Notes under the pieces: generated by a model
What the model was told of the DNA's origin: nothing
The model's database searches: none
What the model saw: only the letters and a program-made list of their open reading frames with translations
NCBI RefSeq assembly: GCF_008329715.1
Contig: NZ_VTSR01000032.1
Coordinates: forward strand, 496,001 to 560,000
Reading direction: 5' to 3'
Length of the DNA stretch: 64,000 bases
Origin: Gimesia chilikensis
GTDB lineage: Bacteria; Planctomycetota; Planctomycetia; Planctomycetales; Planctomycetaceae
Program-made: the position numbers and the translations under genes
In this document: piece by piece, positions 32,726-42,724 of the stretch
Layout: the number at the start of each line of letters is the position of its first letter
Numbering within the stretch: the stretch's first letter is position 1

Positions 32726-33709
32726 ATGAATCAGTTCAGGAAAGGGGCCAGGCTGGCCCTGGCGATGACAATCTGTAGTCTGCTGCTGAGTTGTGCAGAG
32801 CCAGCGGATAATGCAGCGAAATCGAGTGAGGAGAAATCAGAGAATCAGAAGCCAAAGATTGCGTTGATTATGAAATCGCTGGCGAATGATTTCTTCTCGA
32901 CGATGGCCAAAGGGGCGGAAACGCATCAGCAGGAGCATGGCGCCGAATACGAGTTGGTCGTCAACGGGATCAAGGATGAACGCGATCTGAGTCGCCAGGT
33001 GGCGCTGGTCGAAGAGATGGTCGCCAGCGGCGTGGATGCGATTGTAATTGCCCCGGCGGATTCAAAAGCACTGGTGCCGGCTCTGCGACGGGCCCGTGAA
33101 GCGGGTGTGGTCGTGATCAATATCGACAACAAGCTGGATCAGGAAATTCTAGAAGCGGAGAAGATCGAGATCCCGTTTGTCGGTCCTGATAACAAAGCGG
33201 GAGCTAAGAAAGTAGGCGAATATCTGGCCAAACAGCTGAAAGCCGGGGATGAAGTGATCGTGCTGGAGGGGATCCGGACTTCGTTCAACGGGACACAGCG
33301 GCGGCTCGGTTTTGAAGAGGCGATGAAGGCCGCAGATATCAAGATTGCGGACAGCCAGTCGGCCCAGTGGGAAATGAGCATGGCGAATACGCTGGCGCTG
33401 TCGATGCTGAGCGAACATCCCAAGGTCAAGGCGATCCTGGCGGCGAATGACAGTATGGCACTGGGAGCCCTGGCGGCGGTGAAGAACAACGGCAAAGCGG
33501 GGGATGTGCTGATTGTCGGCTTTGATAACATCGCTGCGGTGCAGCAGGCGATTAAAGACGGACAGATTCTGGCGACCGCGGATCAGCATGGCGATCAACT
33601 GGCCGTGTATGGAATCGAGTATGCCCTGAATCTGCTCAAGGATCCGCAGGCGAAACTGGAAGATCGGGAGACGCCCGTCGATCTGGTGACGGCTGAGGTT
33701 CTGAAATGA
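32726..33709 (+). CDS. rbsB: Ribose-type ABC transporter substrate-binding lipoprotein
   Basis: Binding protein of 327 residues. The signal sequence ends in the lipobox LLLSC (Cys about 24), so the mature protein is lipid-anchored and exported. The mature part begins with KIALIMKSLANDFFSTMAKGAE, the type I sugar-binding fold, with DAIVIAPADSKALVPAL and VLIVGFDNIAAVQQA further on, as in RbsB. It delivers ribose to RbsA/C. Its stop overlaps the next start by four bases (ATGA), so it is co-translated with the ATPase. Confidence 0.88.
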   Translation: MNQFRKGARLALAMTICSLLLSCAEPADNAAKSSEEKSENQKPKIALIMKSLANDFFSTMAKGAETHQQEHGAEYELVVNGIKDERDLSRQVALVEEMVASGVDAIVIAPADSKALVPALRRAREAGVVVINIDNKLDQEILEAEKIEIPFVGPDNKAGAKKVGEYLAKQLKAGDEVIVLEGIRTSFNGTQRRLGFEEAMKAADIKIADSQSAQWEMSMANTLALSMLSEHPKVKAILAANDSMALGALAAVKNNGKAGDVLIVGFDNIAAVQQAIKDGQILATADQHGDQLAVYGIEYALNLLKDPQAKLEDRETPVDLVTAEVLK

Positions 33710-35252
33710 CGGGTACGCCGCCGCGGTTTTCGACAGAAGGGCTTTCGAAGGACTACGTGGTGCGTGTGCTCGATGGTGTGCAGTTTGAACTGCGCGCGGG
33801 CGAGATTCACGCGCTGGTAGGCGCCAACGGAGCCGGGAAGAGCACGCTGTGCAAAATGATTTCCGGCCTGGTCCCGCTGACGGAAGGTCAGATGTTGTTG
33901 AACGGTGTCCCCTACTCTCCCGCCGACAAGCGATCGGCGGAGTCGCTGGGCGTGCAGATAGTGCAGCAGGAACTGAACCTGATACCGACGCTCTCCGTGG
34001 CCGAGAATCTGCTGCTGGGACGCTATCCGCAGCGGTGGGGCGTGATCGATCGTCGGGAACTGCAGCGGCGGGCTCGTACGGCGCTGGACCGGTTCGGGCT
34101 CACGGATATCGCTACGGATCAGAGTGCCGAGAGTTTGGGAGTGGGCCAGCAACAGATGCTGGAGATCGCGGCAGCGCTGGATCGAAAGTGTGAGCTGCTG
34201 ATTCTAGATGAGCCGACGGCGGCGCTGAGTGCGGGCGAAACGGAGCGTCTGTTTGCACGACTGGATGAGTTGCGTGCGCAGGGCGTGGGGATCATTTATA
34301 TCAGCCATCGCCTGGATGAGATCGCGCGGATTGCGGACCGGCTGACCGTGTTGCGGGACGGGAAGTATGTCAGCACGCATGCGGTCAGCGAGTTTCAGCC
34401 GATCGAGCGGGTGGTGGATCTGATGACCGGAGAGACACAGGCGGTGCAGCATGCGCTGCAGGAGCACACGAACCACTCCCAGACGCAGACGCTGTTACGC
34501 GTGGACGGCATGACGGGAGGACCGGTTCAGGAGGTCAGCTTTTCCGTGCAGGCGGGAGAACGGTATGGGATCGCGGGTCTGGTGGGCGCGGGACGGACGG
34601 AACTGTTGCGGCTGATTTTTGGAGCCGATCGCGCGACGCGGGGTGACGTTTTTCTGCGGGGCGAGAGTGTGCCCCGTCGATTTAGTCATCCGCATGAAGC
34701 GGTGGCGGCGAAAATGGCGATGGTGACGGAGGACCGCAAGCAGAACGGATTGTTGCTCTCGCAGTCCATTCGGGTGAATACGACGCTGCCCAGTCTGGAT
34801 CGACTGGCGGGGACTGCAGGCGTGATCGACCGTCAGCGGGAAGCGTCAGTTGTGCGGACTGAATGGGAACGACTGGGGATTCGTGCCCGGGACATGGAAC
34901 AGAGCGTGGGCACGCTCAGCGGGGGGAATCAGCAAAAGGTCGCGGTGGCGAAGTGGCTGCTCAAGGATGCGGATGTGTTTCTGTTTGACGAACCGACGCG
35001 GGGCATCGATGTGGCGGCGCGGCGGAAAATTCATCAGCTGTTTGATGAACTGGCCCGGCAAGGGAAAGCCCTGGTAATTGTCAGCAGTGACCTGGAAGAA
35101 CTGTTCGAGACCTGTGACCGGATCGGTGTGATGTCGGCAGGTCGGCTGGTGAGCGAATATGGAAGGGAGGAGTGGTCGTATGACGCGATTATGCAGGACT
35201 GTTTTGCAGGGTATGCATCACAAGAGAAAACGAAAATCGGAGGATCGACGCG

Positions 35253-35256
<4 letters not shown>
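33706..35256 (+). CDS. rbsA: Ribose-type ABC transporter, duplicated ATP-binding subunit
   Basis: ATPase of 516 residues with two nucleotide-binding domains. The first has Walker A GANGAGKST (residues 39-47), a signature LGVGQQQMLEIA and Walker B LLILDEPTAALS. The second has a degenerate Walker A (GLVGAGRTELL) and an intact signature LSGGNQQKVAVAKWL with Walker B FLFDEPTRGID, the normal asymmetry of RbsA/MglA/XylG. The start overlaps rbsB and the stop overlaps rbsC by four bases each. Confidence 0.9.
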
Positions 35257-36245
<989 letters not shown>

Positions 36246-36268
36246 CCACTGACGGTATGAAATATTGC

Positions 36269-36297
36269 TACCACCGCCGGCACGAAAGATACGAAAA
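36269..36297 (+). repeat. (CACGAAA)-type short repeat, copy 1 (diverged)
   Basis: TACCACCGCCGGCACGAAAG then ATACGAAAAA shows two to three spaced CACGAAA-like units at about 10-base intervals after a TACCAC start. Three closer copies lie at 37350, 39683 and 40769. Confidence 0.5.
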
Positions 36298-36350
36298 AGG
36301 AGGCATCATTTGCTGTCTGTTTATAGGGTGGCTACAATTCATTTGTGCAC

Positions 36351-37123
36351 TGTTGGGTGGCACTGTTGGCTTGCCAACAGTGATGGAGCGAGGTTGATGT
36401 TGATCACCACAAAAACAATGGAGAAAGATTTTTCAGGGATCAATTTATAAATCAGGTTACAACCATTTATGACCAGAAATCGAAAACGGATCAGGCATTT
36501 TCATGGATTGGGTGATTGTCATGAACTAACGTTTTCGTGCTATCAGAACAGGTCTCTGTTAGTTTGTGATCTCTGGAGTCAGATGTTGTGTCAGTCAATT
36601 GATCGTGCCTTGAGGCGTTATCAGTTTGGCTTGATTGCCTTTGTGATTATGCCGAATCATTTACATATGCTGGTTTATCCGAAACAGAGGGAATGTCGAG
36701 TTGATCGTTTGCTGTGGGCAATAAAACGTCCCTTTTCATATCGCATTAAGCAGTTACTGCAGGAAACACAAAATCCATTGCTGGATCACCTGATAATCAG
36801 GGATCGTCCTGGAAGTACTATCTTTCGATTCTGGCAGGAAGGGCCTGGATATGATCGGAACCTGTCGTCATTGAAAGCTGTTGAGGCATCGATTGACTAT
36901 ATTCACTTGAATCCAGTCAAGAAGAAACTGGTAGATTATTGTCGGGACTGGAAATGGTCGAGTGCTCGCTGGTATGAGAGCGAAGGAAAGTTGGTTGATT
37001 CAGATTTGCCTGAGCTGAGTGGCCTTCCATGGGATTTTTTTGAATCTGATCAGGAGTGAATCTTTCCTGGTTGGGCAGCTGTATCTCAGCACTGTTGGGC
37101 AAGCCAACAGTGCCACCCAACCA
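36351..37123. mobile_element. RAYT unit: REP-associated transposase bounded by inverted palindromes
   Basis: The left end (36351-36385) is TGTTGGGTGG followed by a perfect palindrome with arms CACTGTTGGC and GCCAACAGTG around TT. The right end (37089-37123) is the same sequence inverted, CACTGTTGGGCAAGCC then AACAGTGCCACCCAACCA, with one inserted G. The transposase gene (36469-37059) lies between. The whole is 773 bases with outer edges GTTGGGTGG...CCACCCAAC. No target-site duplication is evident, as expected for Y1 single-strand transposition. Confidence 0.8.
36469..37059 (+). CDS. REP-associated tyrosine transposase (RAYT, IS200/Y1 fold)
   Basis: HUH-family transposase of 196 residues. The metal-binding motif is H64-L-H66 in FVIMPNHLHMLVYPKQ, and the nucleophilic tyrosine is Y144 in ASIDYIHLNPVKKKLVDY, the YIHLNPV sequence being the RAYT signature. 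LTFSCYQNRSLL is the usual first block. All catalytic residues are present, so it is probably functional. RAYTs cleave and process REP hairpins next to a short guide sequence. The gene is AT-richer than the neighbours and lies within palindromes of the same family, consistent with horizontal acquisition. The ATG at 36469 has only a weak ribosome site. Confidence 0.88.
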   Translation: MTRNRKRIRHFHGLGDCHELTFSCYQNRSLLVCDLWSQMLCQSIDRALRRYQFGLIAFVIMPNHLHMLVYPKQRECRVDRLLWAIKRPFSYRIKQLLQETQNPLLDHLIIRDRPGSTIFRFWQEGPGYDRNLSSLKAVEASIDYIHLNPVKKKLVDYCRDWKWSSARWYESEGKLVDSDLPELSGLPWDFFESDQE

Positions 37124-37159
37124 CCCGACAAATCACACGGTTGCACTTCGGTTAACGTC

Positions 37160-37327
37160 CCTGTCCTTGCGACCGGATATGGGAAGCTTTCGAAGCAGGA
37201 CTTCGGAGTCGCATTACGAAGGGTTCTGTCGGCACGCGAGTGGGGCTTTGAACTTGTGAATGTAGTGGAACGGAACGCGTATGGGTTGGAGGAGATTCAG
37301 GAGGGGTATCGTGGGGAGCAGGAGTAA
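37160..37327 (+). pseudogene. Possible remnant of a coding sequence
   Basis: An open frame ending at TAA 37325-37327 translates to a plausible protein tail (ALRRVLSAREWGFELV, then EEIQEGYRGEQE) but has no start, no ribosome site and an N-terminus that would run into the RAYT right palindrome. It looks like the truncated C-terminus of a lost gene, cut when the transposase unit arrived. Chance remains possible. Confidence 0.3.
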
Positions 37328-37349
37328 CTAAGAAAAATAAATTTTTTAC

Positions 37350-37378
37350 TACCACGAAATGCACGAAAGACACGAAAA
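37350..37378 (+). repeat. (CACGAAA)-type short repeat, copy 2
   Basis: TACCACGAAATGCACGAAAG then ACACGAAAA: three CACGAAA units at 10-base intervals. It follows a T-rich stretch (ATTTTTTA). Confidence 0.7.
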
Positions 37379-37444
37379 TGATAAGTAAGAGGGTGGTAAG
37401 TAAAAGTCTAGTTGTTTTGATTTGGGCTAATTCAGGATTCAATA

Positions 37445-37912
37445 ATGACCAGCGATACCAGCACGAACTCTTCCTTTGTTCAACGCCTGTTCCAGGGGCT
37501 GCTCAAATTGCTGGGGTGGAAGAAAAGCGAGGAAGTTCATGATGCGGAACTGGCTGAACCTGACAATCCTGATGAGCCCACGTTTATCACACTGGAAATG
37601 GAAACCTTGCGGGTGATGAAATCAGTGGGGGTTCGTCATCAGCAGGTCCCCCTGTCGAGTGTCATATTACGGTTTAGTCTGACAGGGAATGAAGTCGACG
37701 GATTCGAGGCCTGTCTGGACTTTCAGAATCGTGATCAGGAAGATCCGGATCTGGACCTGGGACAGGATGTGAAGGGGCTGCGACTTGTCACCAGGCGAGA
37801 GAATGAGCAGGCTTTCTCAGGAACAATCGTCAGGTATATGAATTCCAATGGAACGTATGGCTTCTATTTTGACGGGCCGTTTTTCCATCAACAATATGCA
37901 AAACGTCGCTGA
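37445..37912 (+). CDS. Hypothetical protein of 155 residues
   Basis: Soluble, acidic protein without a signal peptide or membrane helix. The N-terminal 40 residues contain FVQRLFQGLLKLLGWKK, an amphipathic helix, followed by a mixed alpha/beta region with VPLSSVILRFSLTGNEVDG and YMNSNGTYGFYFDGPFF. I recognise no family. The ATG at 37445 is the first in frame. It lies between two (CACGAAA) repeats in the accessory stretch, alone on its strand. Confidence 0.5.
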   Translation: MTSDTSTNSSFVQRLFQGLLKLLGWKKSEEVHDAELAEPDNPDEPTFITLEMETLRVMKSVGVRHQQVPLSSVILRFSLTGNEVDGFEACLDFQNRDQEDPDLDLGQDVKGLRLVTRRENEQAFSGTIVRYMNSNGTYGFYFDGPFFHQQYAKRR

Positions 37913-37973
37913 TGAATTGGGAACAAATCGTCTCTGGTTCGTACTGTCTGCTCTTTTCAATTCTGTTGAATGA

Positions 37974-38002
37974 GACAACCCCGAAACGTGTTCGAGGTTG
38001 TC
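37974..38002. terminator. Bidirectional terminator-like hairpin
   Basis: GACAACC (37974-37980) pairs with GGTTGTC (37996-38002), with an inner CGAA/TTCG extension. It sits between the rightward 37445 gene and the leftward 38021 gene and is followed by an AT-rich stretch. Confidence 0.5.
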
Positions 38003-38020
38003 CTGCTCCCAACAATTATT

Positions 38021-39589
38021 TTACTCAAACTTAAACGAATACAGATCCGCGTCTTTGAGTTTGATCTTTAATCTTATGGGTTTGCCGGCGAGGCTGCTGA
38101 CGTCGATTCCTTTTTTCCAGCTGACCGGGCGGGAGATGGTGTCGCCGAAGAGTTCGATGCAGTCGGCTTCCGTGAAACCCTCGATCGGTTTGCCCTCGGG
38201 GGTCTGGAGCTCGACCGTGATGCCGCCGGCGGCGGAGGTGGAGAAGTTGAGCTTGAGCTCTTTGCCGGTGAAGGTGATTGGTTTCGTGGTGATCTCTCCC
38301 CCTTTGAGTGGAGCGTTGAGGGAGACGAAGCCGTCGATCCGCATGGTGTAGCGGCGGAGCTTGCTGCCCTCGCCGGTCCAGTAGCCTTCGGTGGCGTAGA
38401 GGGAGAGTTCATCGGGGGCGCCTTCAATGTCGGACCTGGTTTCGACCAGCTGCCAGGCGATGTACTGATGCCCGTAGTTCCAGGTGTCTTTACGTTCGAT
38501 GCCGGGACGCAGGAAGGCTTCGGGCCAGCGTTTGAAATTGACGCCGTCACGACTGGTCATGAACAGGCCTTCGGTGATGGCCATGCCGTAGCGGTTGGAG
38601 ATGGATGATCGCATTTTGCGGTGTTTATACTCGGGCAGCTGTTCCATGGATTTGGACCAGCCCCGTTCCACGTAGCGGGTGGGAAAGCCGACGAGGATGT
38701 GCGGGGCACGGTAGTAGGGTTTGATCTGGTTAGTGTAGAGCTGCTCGGGAGGCGCGTCGCCGTATTTCAGGTCCTGGGGTTCGCTCCAGTGGATGAAGTC
38801 GTCTGATGTGGCGGTGCGGATGTCGCGGAGGCCGGAGGGTTTCCAGTTCTTTTCATCGGTGGTGCCCTTGGTGAAGTAACGCCAGTAGGCCCGGTATTGT
38901 TTTGTGGCCGGGTCCCAGAAGGCGAGGTTTTCGGAATCGAAGGCCCCTTTGGTGATGACCGTTTCTTCCGACATCAGCGACCAGTGAATGCCGTCGGGCG
39001 ATTTGAGGGCCAGCAGTCCGTGCGGTACTCGTGAGCGGAGGATGGCTTTGTATTTCGCATCGGGGGGACAGGCGGGGTTTTCGTCTTTGAAGACGGCGGG
39101 GTGCACGGGATCGGGCTTGGCGGACTTCATCCAGTCACGGTGAGCTTTGCCGATGACGATATTGTTATCTTTATTGCCGCTGCCCGGTGGGAAGGAAAAG
39201 AGTCCCAGATCGGGGCGTTTCCAGTGAATTCCATCGTCGCTCTCGGCGTAACAGGTGAAGTTACTGTTGGCAGGGCCGAATTTCTTCTCCTGAACGTTGA
39301 GGTGCCAGGCTTTGTAGTACATGCGATATTTATCGCCATCCTTGAAGATGCTCTGATAGCCGCAACCACTTCCTTCCCAGGGTTTGTCATAAGTGAAGAC
39401 GACTTCGCGGGGTGTGGGATGATGCAGTTCGAAGCGGACATCTTCACTGCGGGAGTCGATCAGGGTGTCGTCGACGAGCAGTTCAAGCCGGGAGCCGATG
39501 TTGATGGGTTCTGCTGCGAAACTGGCAGCCGTGGTGAGCAGGCTCAGGGTGAAACAGACGAGGAAGACGAGGCGGGCGATGCGTGGCAT
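38021..39589 (-). CDS. Secreted protein with a GH43/GH32-like beta-propeller
   Basis: Exported protein of 522 residues. The signal peptide is residues 1-26 (RLVFLVCFTLSLLTTAASFA). A five-bladed-propeller pattern follows, with recurrent ESDDGIHWKRPDLG, SPDGIHWSLMSEE, TSDDFIHWSEPQDL and SRDGVNFKRWPEA motifs (S-x-D-G-x-x-W), as in GH43, GH32 and sialidase-like enzymes. The final 110 residues form a beta-sandwich (KLNFSTSAAGGITVELQTP). A definite catalytic triad cannot be assigned, so enzyme or glycan-binding protein are both open. The ATG at 39589 with AGGATC upstream begins the signal peptide. The (CACGAAA) repeat at 39683 is about 95 bases upstream of its start. Confidence 0.7.
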   Translation of the reverse strand: MPRIARLVFLVCFTLSLLTTAASFAAEPINIGSRLELLVDDTLIDSRSEDVRFELHHPTPREVVFTYDKPWEGSGCGYQSIFKDGDKYRMYYKAWHLNVQEKKFGPANSNFTCYAESDDGIHWKRPDLGLFSFPPGSGNKDNNIVIGKAHRDWMKSAKPDPVHPAVFKDENPACPPDAKYKAILRSRVPHGLLALKSPDGIHWSLMSEETVITKGAFDSENLAFWDPATKQYRAYWRYFTKGTTDEKNWKPSGLRDIRTATSDDFIHWSEPQDLKYGDAPPEQLYTNQIKPYYRAPHILVGFPTRYVERGWSKSMEQLPEYKHRKMRSSISNRYGMAITEGLFMTSRDGVNFKRWPEAFLRPGIERKDTWNYGHQYIAWQLVETRSDIEGAPDELSLYATEGYWTGEGSKLRRYTMRIDGFVSLNAPLKGGEITTKPITFTGKELKLNFSTSAAGGITVELQTPEGKPIEGFTEADCIELFGDTISRPVSWKKGIDVSSLAGKPIRLKIKLKDADLYSFKFE

Positions 39590-39682
39590 GATGTTGATCC
39601 TGTGCTGGAGTGTGTATGAGCTCATTCATTCTAACCAGAATTTCTGCGGGGAACCACGAAGGAACTCGAAAGATTTATTACT

Positions 39683-39710
39683 ACCACGAAAGTCACGAAA
39701 AACACGAAAG
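39683..39710 (+). repeat. (CACGAAA)-type short repeat, copy 3
   Basis: ACCACGAAAGTCACGAAAAA then CACGAAAG, three units at 10-base spacing; a degraded unit (GAACCACGAAGG) lies just before it at 39651. Confidence 0.7.
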
Positions 39711-39841
39711 GAAAGAGTCTAAGTTTCGTTTGGTTAAAAAGGTGTGAACCTGTTGCAGAATATCTTGTCGTATAGAATACACTAAGGTAGAATGGGAGTG
39801 AAGAATAAAAGAGTGAAACAAAATGAGAAAGGATTGTGACT

Positions 39842-40714
39842 ATGAGCAGTCGAACTGGACGTGCCAATCTGGCGAAGACGACATTGCAGGTGATGGATGT
39901 AGGACGGTATGTGAATCCGCAGGGTGAATCGGTATCGATCGCCGAGGCGATGGAGGCCTGTAACGCGGCTTCCGAATATTTTGCTCCCGGGGAACTGGAG
40001 CAGTTGCGGGCAGAAGTGGTATCTGCCCCCTGCCCTTATGCTGAGACCCGGTTTGAGCTGGAGAATGAGACGACCCTGGAAGGCGCGCATACGCTGGTAT
40101 TGAAAGGAAATGCAGGCCGGATCGGAGTGTTGAATTTTGCATCCGCGAAGAATCCAGGCGGTGGTTTTCTGGGAGGCAGTCAGGCGCAGGAAGAGAGCCT
40201 GGCCCGGAGTTCGGCTCTCTATGGCTCGCTGACCCGGTTTCACAGTGAATACTACGAGGCGCACCGGAACCAGAAAGATGCGTTTTACTCGGACCGGATG
40301 ATTTACTCGCCCGACTGTCCTGTCTTTCGGGACGATGCGGGTGCGTTTCTGGACGCGAGTTACCAGGTGGACTTTCTGACGAGTCCGGCACCGAATGCGG
40401 GAGCGATTCAGAAAAATCGTCCGTTGATGGTCGCGGAGATTCCCGGAACTCTGCAGGCACGGATGGATAAGGTGCTCGCATTGTTCGCCAGTAAAGGCTG
40501 TGCAACTCTTGTGTTGGGGGCCTGGGGCTGTGGTGTGTTCCGCAACTGCCCCGAAATGGTCGCTGCGAGTTTTGCGGAGTTCCTGAAGCCCGGCGGTCCT
40601 TACCATGGACGGTTTGAACTGGTACGATTCTCGGTACTGGACCGGGCGGAAGGACAGCCGATCTATGGGGCTTTCGCAGAATGCTTTGGGTGTGCGAAAG
40701 AAGCGAAACTGTGA
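39842..40714 (+). CDS. TIGR02452-type protein with bacterial PARG-like macrodomain
   Basis: Protein of 290 residues. Microbial PARG-type domains hydrolyse poly(ADP-ribose). The signature GGG-x(6-8)-QEE is present: GGG at residues 106-108 and QEE at 116-118 in NPGGGFLGGSQAQEES; Glu118 is the catalytic acid by family knowledge. VLNFASAKNPGGGF is the core, and TLVLGAWGCGVFRNCP near the end is the second macrodomain block. No signal peptide. The ATG at 39842 follows AAAGGA. An ADP-ribosyl-removing role is likely; the modified target and any partner transferase are not in view. A second macrodomain gene sits at the window's right edge. Confidence 0.8.
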   Translation: MSSRTGRANLAKTTLQVMDVGRYVNPQGESVSIAEAMEACNAASEYFAPGELEQLRAEVVSAPCPYAETRFELENETTLEGAHTLVLKGNAGRIGVLNFASAKNPGGGFLGGSQAQEESLARSSALYGSLTRFHSEYYEAHRNQKDAFYSDRMIYSPDCPVFRDDAGAFLDASYQVDFLTSPAPNAGAIQKNRPLMVAEIPGTLQARMDKVLALFASKGCATLVLGAWGCGVFRNCPEMVAASFAEFLKPGGPYHGRFELVRFSVLDRAEGQPIYGAFAECFGCAKEAKL

Positions 40715-41166
40715 TGCTGGCGCATCGCATTCTGTGGTGAATTCTGGAGAGCACAGGCTTGGGTTCCTACCACGAAATACACGAAAAGCACGAAATTAGT
40801 GGTGACCGGGCAGGTTCTTTGGTTCTTGTGTTGGCACCATTGGCAAATGGAACAGGGAGTTTTATTTTCACAAGGGTGCACCGCAACTGGTCAAAATTTC
40901 TTGGAAGATGACACAGATCAGTTCGCTGTCAGTTACAAAGACGCCATCGTCTGTTGAAATATCGCAAATGGATCTCCATGTCATTTATGCTTACGCTCGC
41001 ACCTGTGCTGATGCCTTTCATCCTGCTGGTCGATTCCCTCCAGAGAAAAGGAAAGTTCTTCTCTGGAGGATCGGGAATTCGTTGATAGTAATGACTGCCT
41101 GATTCGACTATCATGAGATAAAAAAGACACGAAGTCTGAAAATACAATGAAAGGATGTGAGTACGG
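40715..41166. other. Intergenic stretch with one (CACGAAA) repeat
   Basis: A 450-base gap between the PARG-like gene and the TPR gene. It contains a well-preserved (CACGAAA) repeat at 40769-40796 (ACCACGAAATACACGAAAAG, CACGAAA). I see no gene; an open frame from about 40908 lacks a ribosome site. No strong hairpin is visible. Confidence 0.45.
40769..40796 (+). repeat. (CACGAAA)-type short repeat, copy 4
   Basis: ACCACGAAATACACGAAAAG then CACGAAA, matching the other copies; the spacing of units is again near 10 bases. Confidence 0.7.
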
Positions 41167-42009
41167 ATGTCTGCTGAGGATGAGAATCAGGAACAGGGTG
41201 AGTCAGATCTGCGCGAGTTTCGTATCGGGGTGCGGGTCGATCCCGAAGAGGGACTGCAGTCGATTGGCATGGAAGTGGTGAATGGCCTGGTCAATCTGGG
41301 AGGACGCATTGTTTCTCTGCAGGGAGGTGGCGCCACCTTTCGTAAGCTTGATCCCAACGAAGAGGCACAGAACAAAAATCTGACCCTGACCGGCTGTGAT
41401 ATCCAGGTAATTATGGATGTTTCGGGAGTCGGAGAGACCCCCGCTTCCCAGGAACACGATCGACTGTATCGGGCGGGCCTGGATCTAATCAATCCGTACA
41501 TGCAGATTGTGGGCCGCGAGACGCAACCTGCAGATACGGAGACAGCACAGGAAGAACTGAAACGGGGTATCGAACTGCTCAAGTGGGTGCTGGATATCAA
41601 TCCCGGTAATGGGTCGGCGTGGTGGATTATCGGTAAGGCGGAACAGGCGCTGGACAATACGGAGGTGGCCTGCGATGCATTCGGGCACGCGTATCGGTTG
41701 AAGAGCGAGAACGCTGACACCGCGCGGGAATATATGTACGAGTGCCTGAAACTGGGACGGGCGGCACAGGCGATCTCGGCGGCGCGGCATGCGATAGAAC
41801 TCAAGCCGGACGATATGGGCCTGGTAGCGAACCTGGCGCTGGCTCTGTTGATCGGCGGCGAACTCGAAGAAGCAGCCGAGGTGATCGAGATTGCAGTGGA
41901 CGGCGCGCCCGATGACCCGATCAATGTGAATTTACAGCAGCGGATTGCCGAAGTGTGTGCGGGCGTGGTTCCCCAGCCTCGAAAACTGGCTGACATGGAT
42001 GCGACTTGA
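41167..42009 (+). CDS. TPR-type protein with an N-terminal beta domain
   Basis: Soluble protein of 280 residues. The N-terminal 100 residues are beta-rich (FRIGVRVDPEEGLQSI, VVNGLVNLGGRIVSLQGGG) and resemble no family I know. From about residue 125 on there are tetratricopeptide-like helix pairs, including GIELLKWVLDINPGNGSAWWI, AYRLKSENADTAREYMYEC and AIELKPDDMGLVANLALALL, where conserved small and aromatic positions fit TPR. It is a probable adaptor. No signal peptide. The ATG at 41167 is the first in frame. The neighbours are an isochorismatase-type hydrolase and PH/zinc-ribbon paralogues. Confidence 0.65.
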   Translation: MSAEDENQEQGESDLREFRIGVRVDPEEGLQSIGMEVVNGLVNLGGRIVSLQGGGATFRKLDPNEEAQNKNLTLTGCDIQVIMDVSGVGETPASQEHDRLYRAGLDLINPYMQIVGRETQPADTETAQEELKRGIELLKWVLDINPGNGSAWWIIGKAEQALDNTEVACDAFGHAYRLKSENADTAREYMYECLKLGRAAQAISAARHAIELKPDDMGLVANLALALLIGGELEEAAEVIEIAVDGAPDDPINVNLQQRIAEVCAGVVPQPRKLADMDAT

Positions 42010-42136
42010 AATCGTGGAGTGCCACGAAAGGACAGAGGCAGCAAAGACGCACGCATGTTCTTTGCTTGCCGATGGGTTGTATGTCTGACATGATACAGGC
42101 TCTTACTAATTGAAATCTCGTTTTAAGGAGCGTTCC

Positions 42137-42682
42137 ATGAGTCGGGCATTGCTGGTGATTGATGTGCAGAATGAGTATTTCACGGGGGCACTGCCGATCA
42201 CGCATCCGGCGGAGCACCTGGAACGGATTCTGGAGGCGATGGATGCCGCTGCGGAACAGAAAGTGCCTGTGGTTGTGGTGCAGCATCATTTCGAGGATCC
42301 GGAGAAGCCGTTCTTTCAGAAAGGGACTCCCGGCTGGGAACTGCATCCCGAAGTCGCCGGTCGTCCACACGATCTGCTGCTGGAGAAAACAATGCCGGGC
42401 AGCTTTACGGGGACACAACTGGAAGCGTGGCTGCGGGAACGCGATATCGATACCGTGACCATCGCCGGCTACATGACGCATATGTGCTGTGACACGACGG
42501 CCCGCGAAGCCGTGCATCGCGGGTTCACCGTCGAATTCCTGAATGACGCCACGGGAACACTGCCTTTGTCGAACAGTGCCGGTGAAGTGACCGCGGAAGA
42601 GTTGCAGCGGTCGATCCTGTGTGCACAACAGATGCTGTTGAGTGAAGTGCTGGATGTGGAAGCCTGGAAGGGACGCTTGTGA
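42137..42682 (+). CDS. Isochorismatase-type cysteine hydrolase
   Basis: Cytoplasmic enzyme of 181 residues. Catalytic triad: Asp9 ([10 protein letters not shown]), Lys84 ([11 protein letters not shown]) and Cys117 ([15 protein letters not shown]), arranged as in nicotinamidases, isochorismatases and related amidases; the cis-peptide context [12 protein letters not shown] matches. The substrate is unknown. AAGGAG lies seven bases before the ATG at 42137, so the in-frame TTG at 42110 is rejected. It is separated by 43 bases from the PH/zinc-ribbon gene. Confidence 0.8.
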   Translation: MSRALLVIDVQNEYFTGALPITHPAEHLERILEAMDAAAEQKVPVVVVQHHFEDPEKPFFQKGTPGWELHPEVAGRPHDLLLEKTMPGSFTGTQLEAWLRERDIDTVTIAGYMTHMCCDTTAREAVHRGFTVEFLNDATGTLPLSNSAGEVTAEELQRSILCAQQMLLSEVLDVEAWKGRL

Positions 42683-42724
42683 GTTTCGTTAAGATCGATC
42701 CCCTGCCCTGTCGGGAGACTGACG

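Noticed and set aside
39842-40714. PARG-like gene as part of a toxin-antitoxin pair
   Set aside because: No adjacent ADP-ribosyltransferase or toxin-like partner was found.
40908-41102. A 64-codon open frame
   Set aside because: No ribosome site, no family, and adjacent to a (CACGAAA) repeat; composition is not coding-like.
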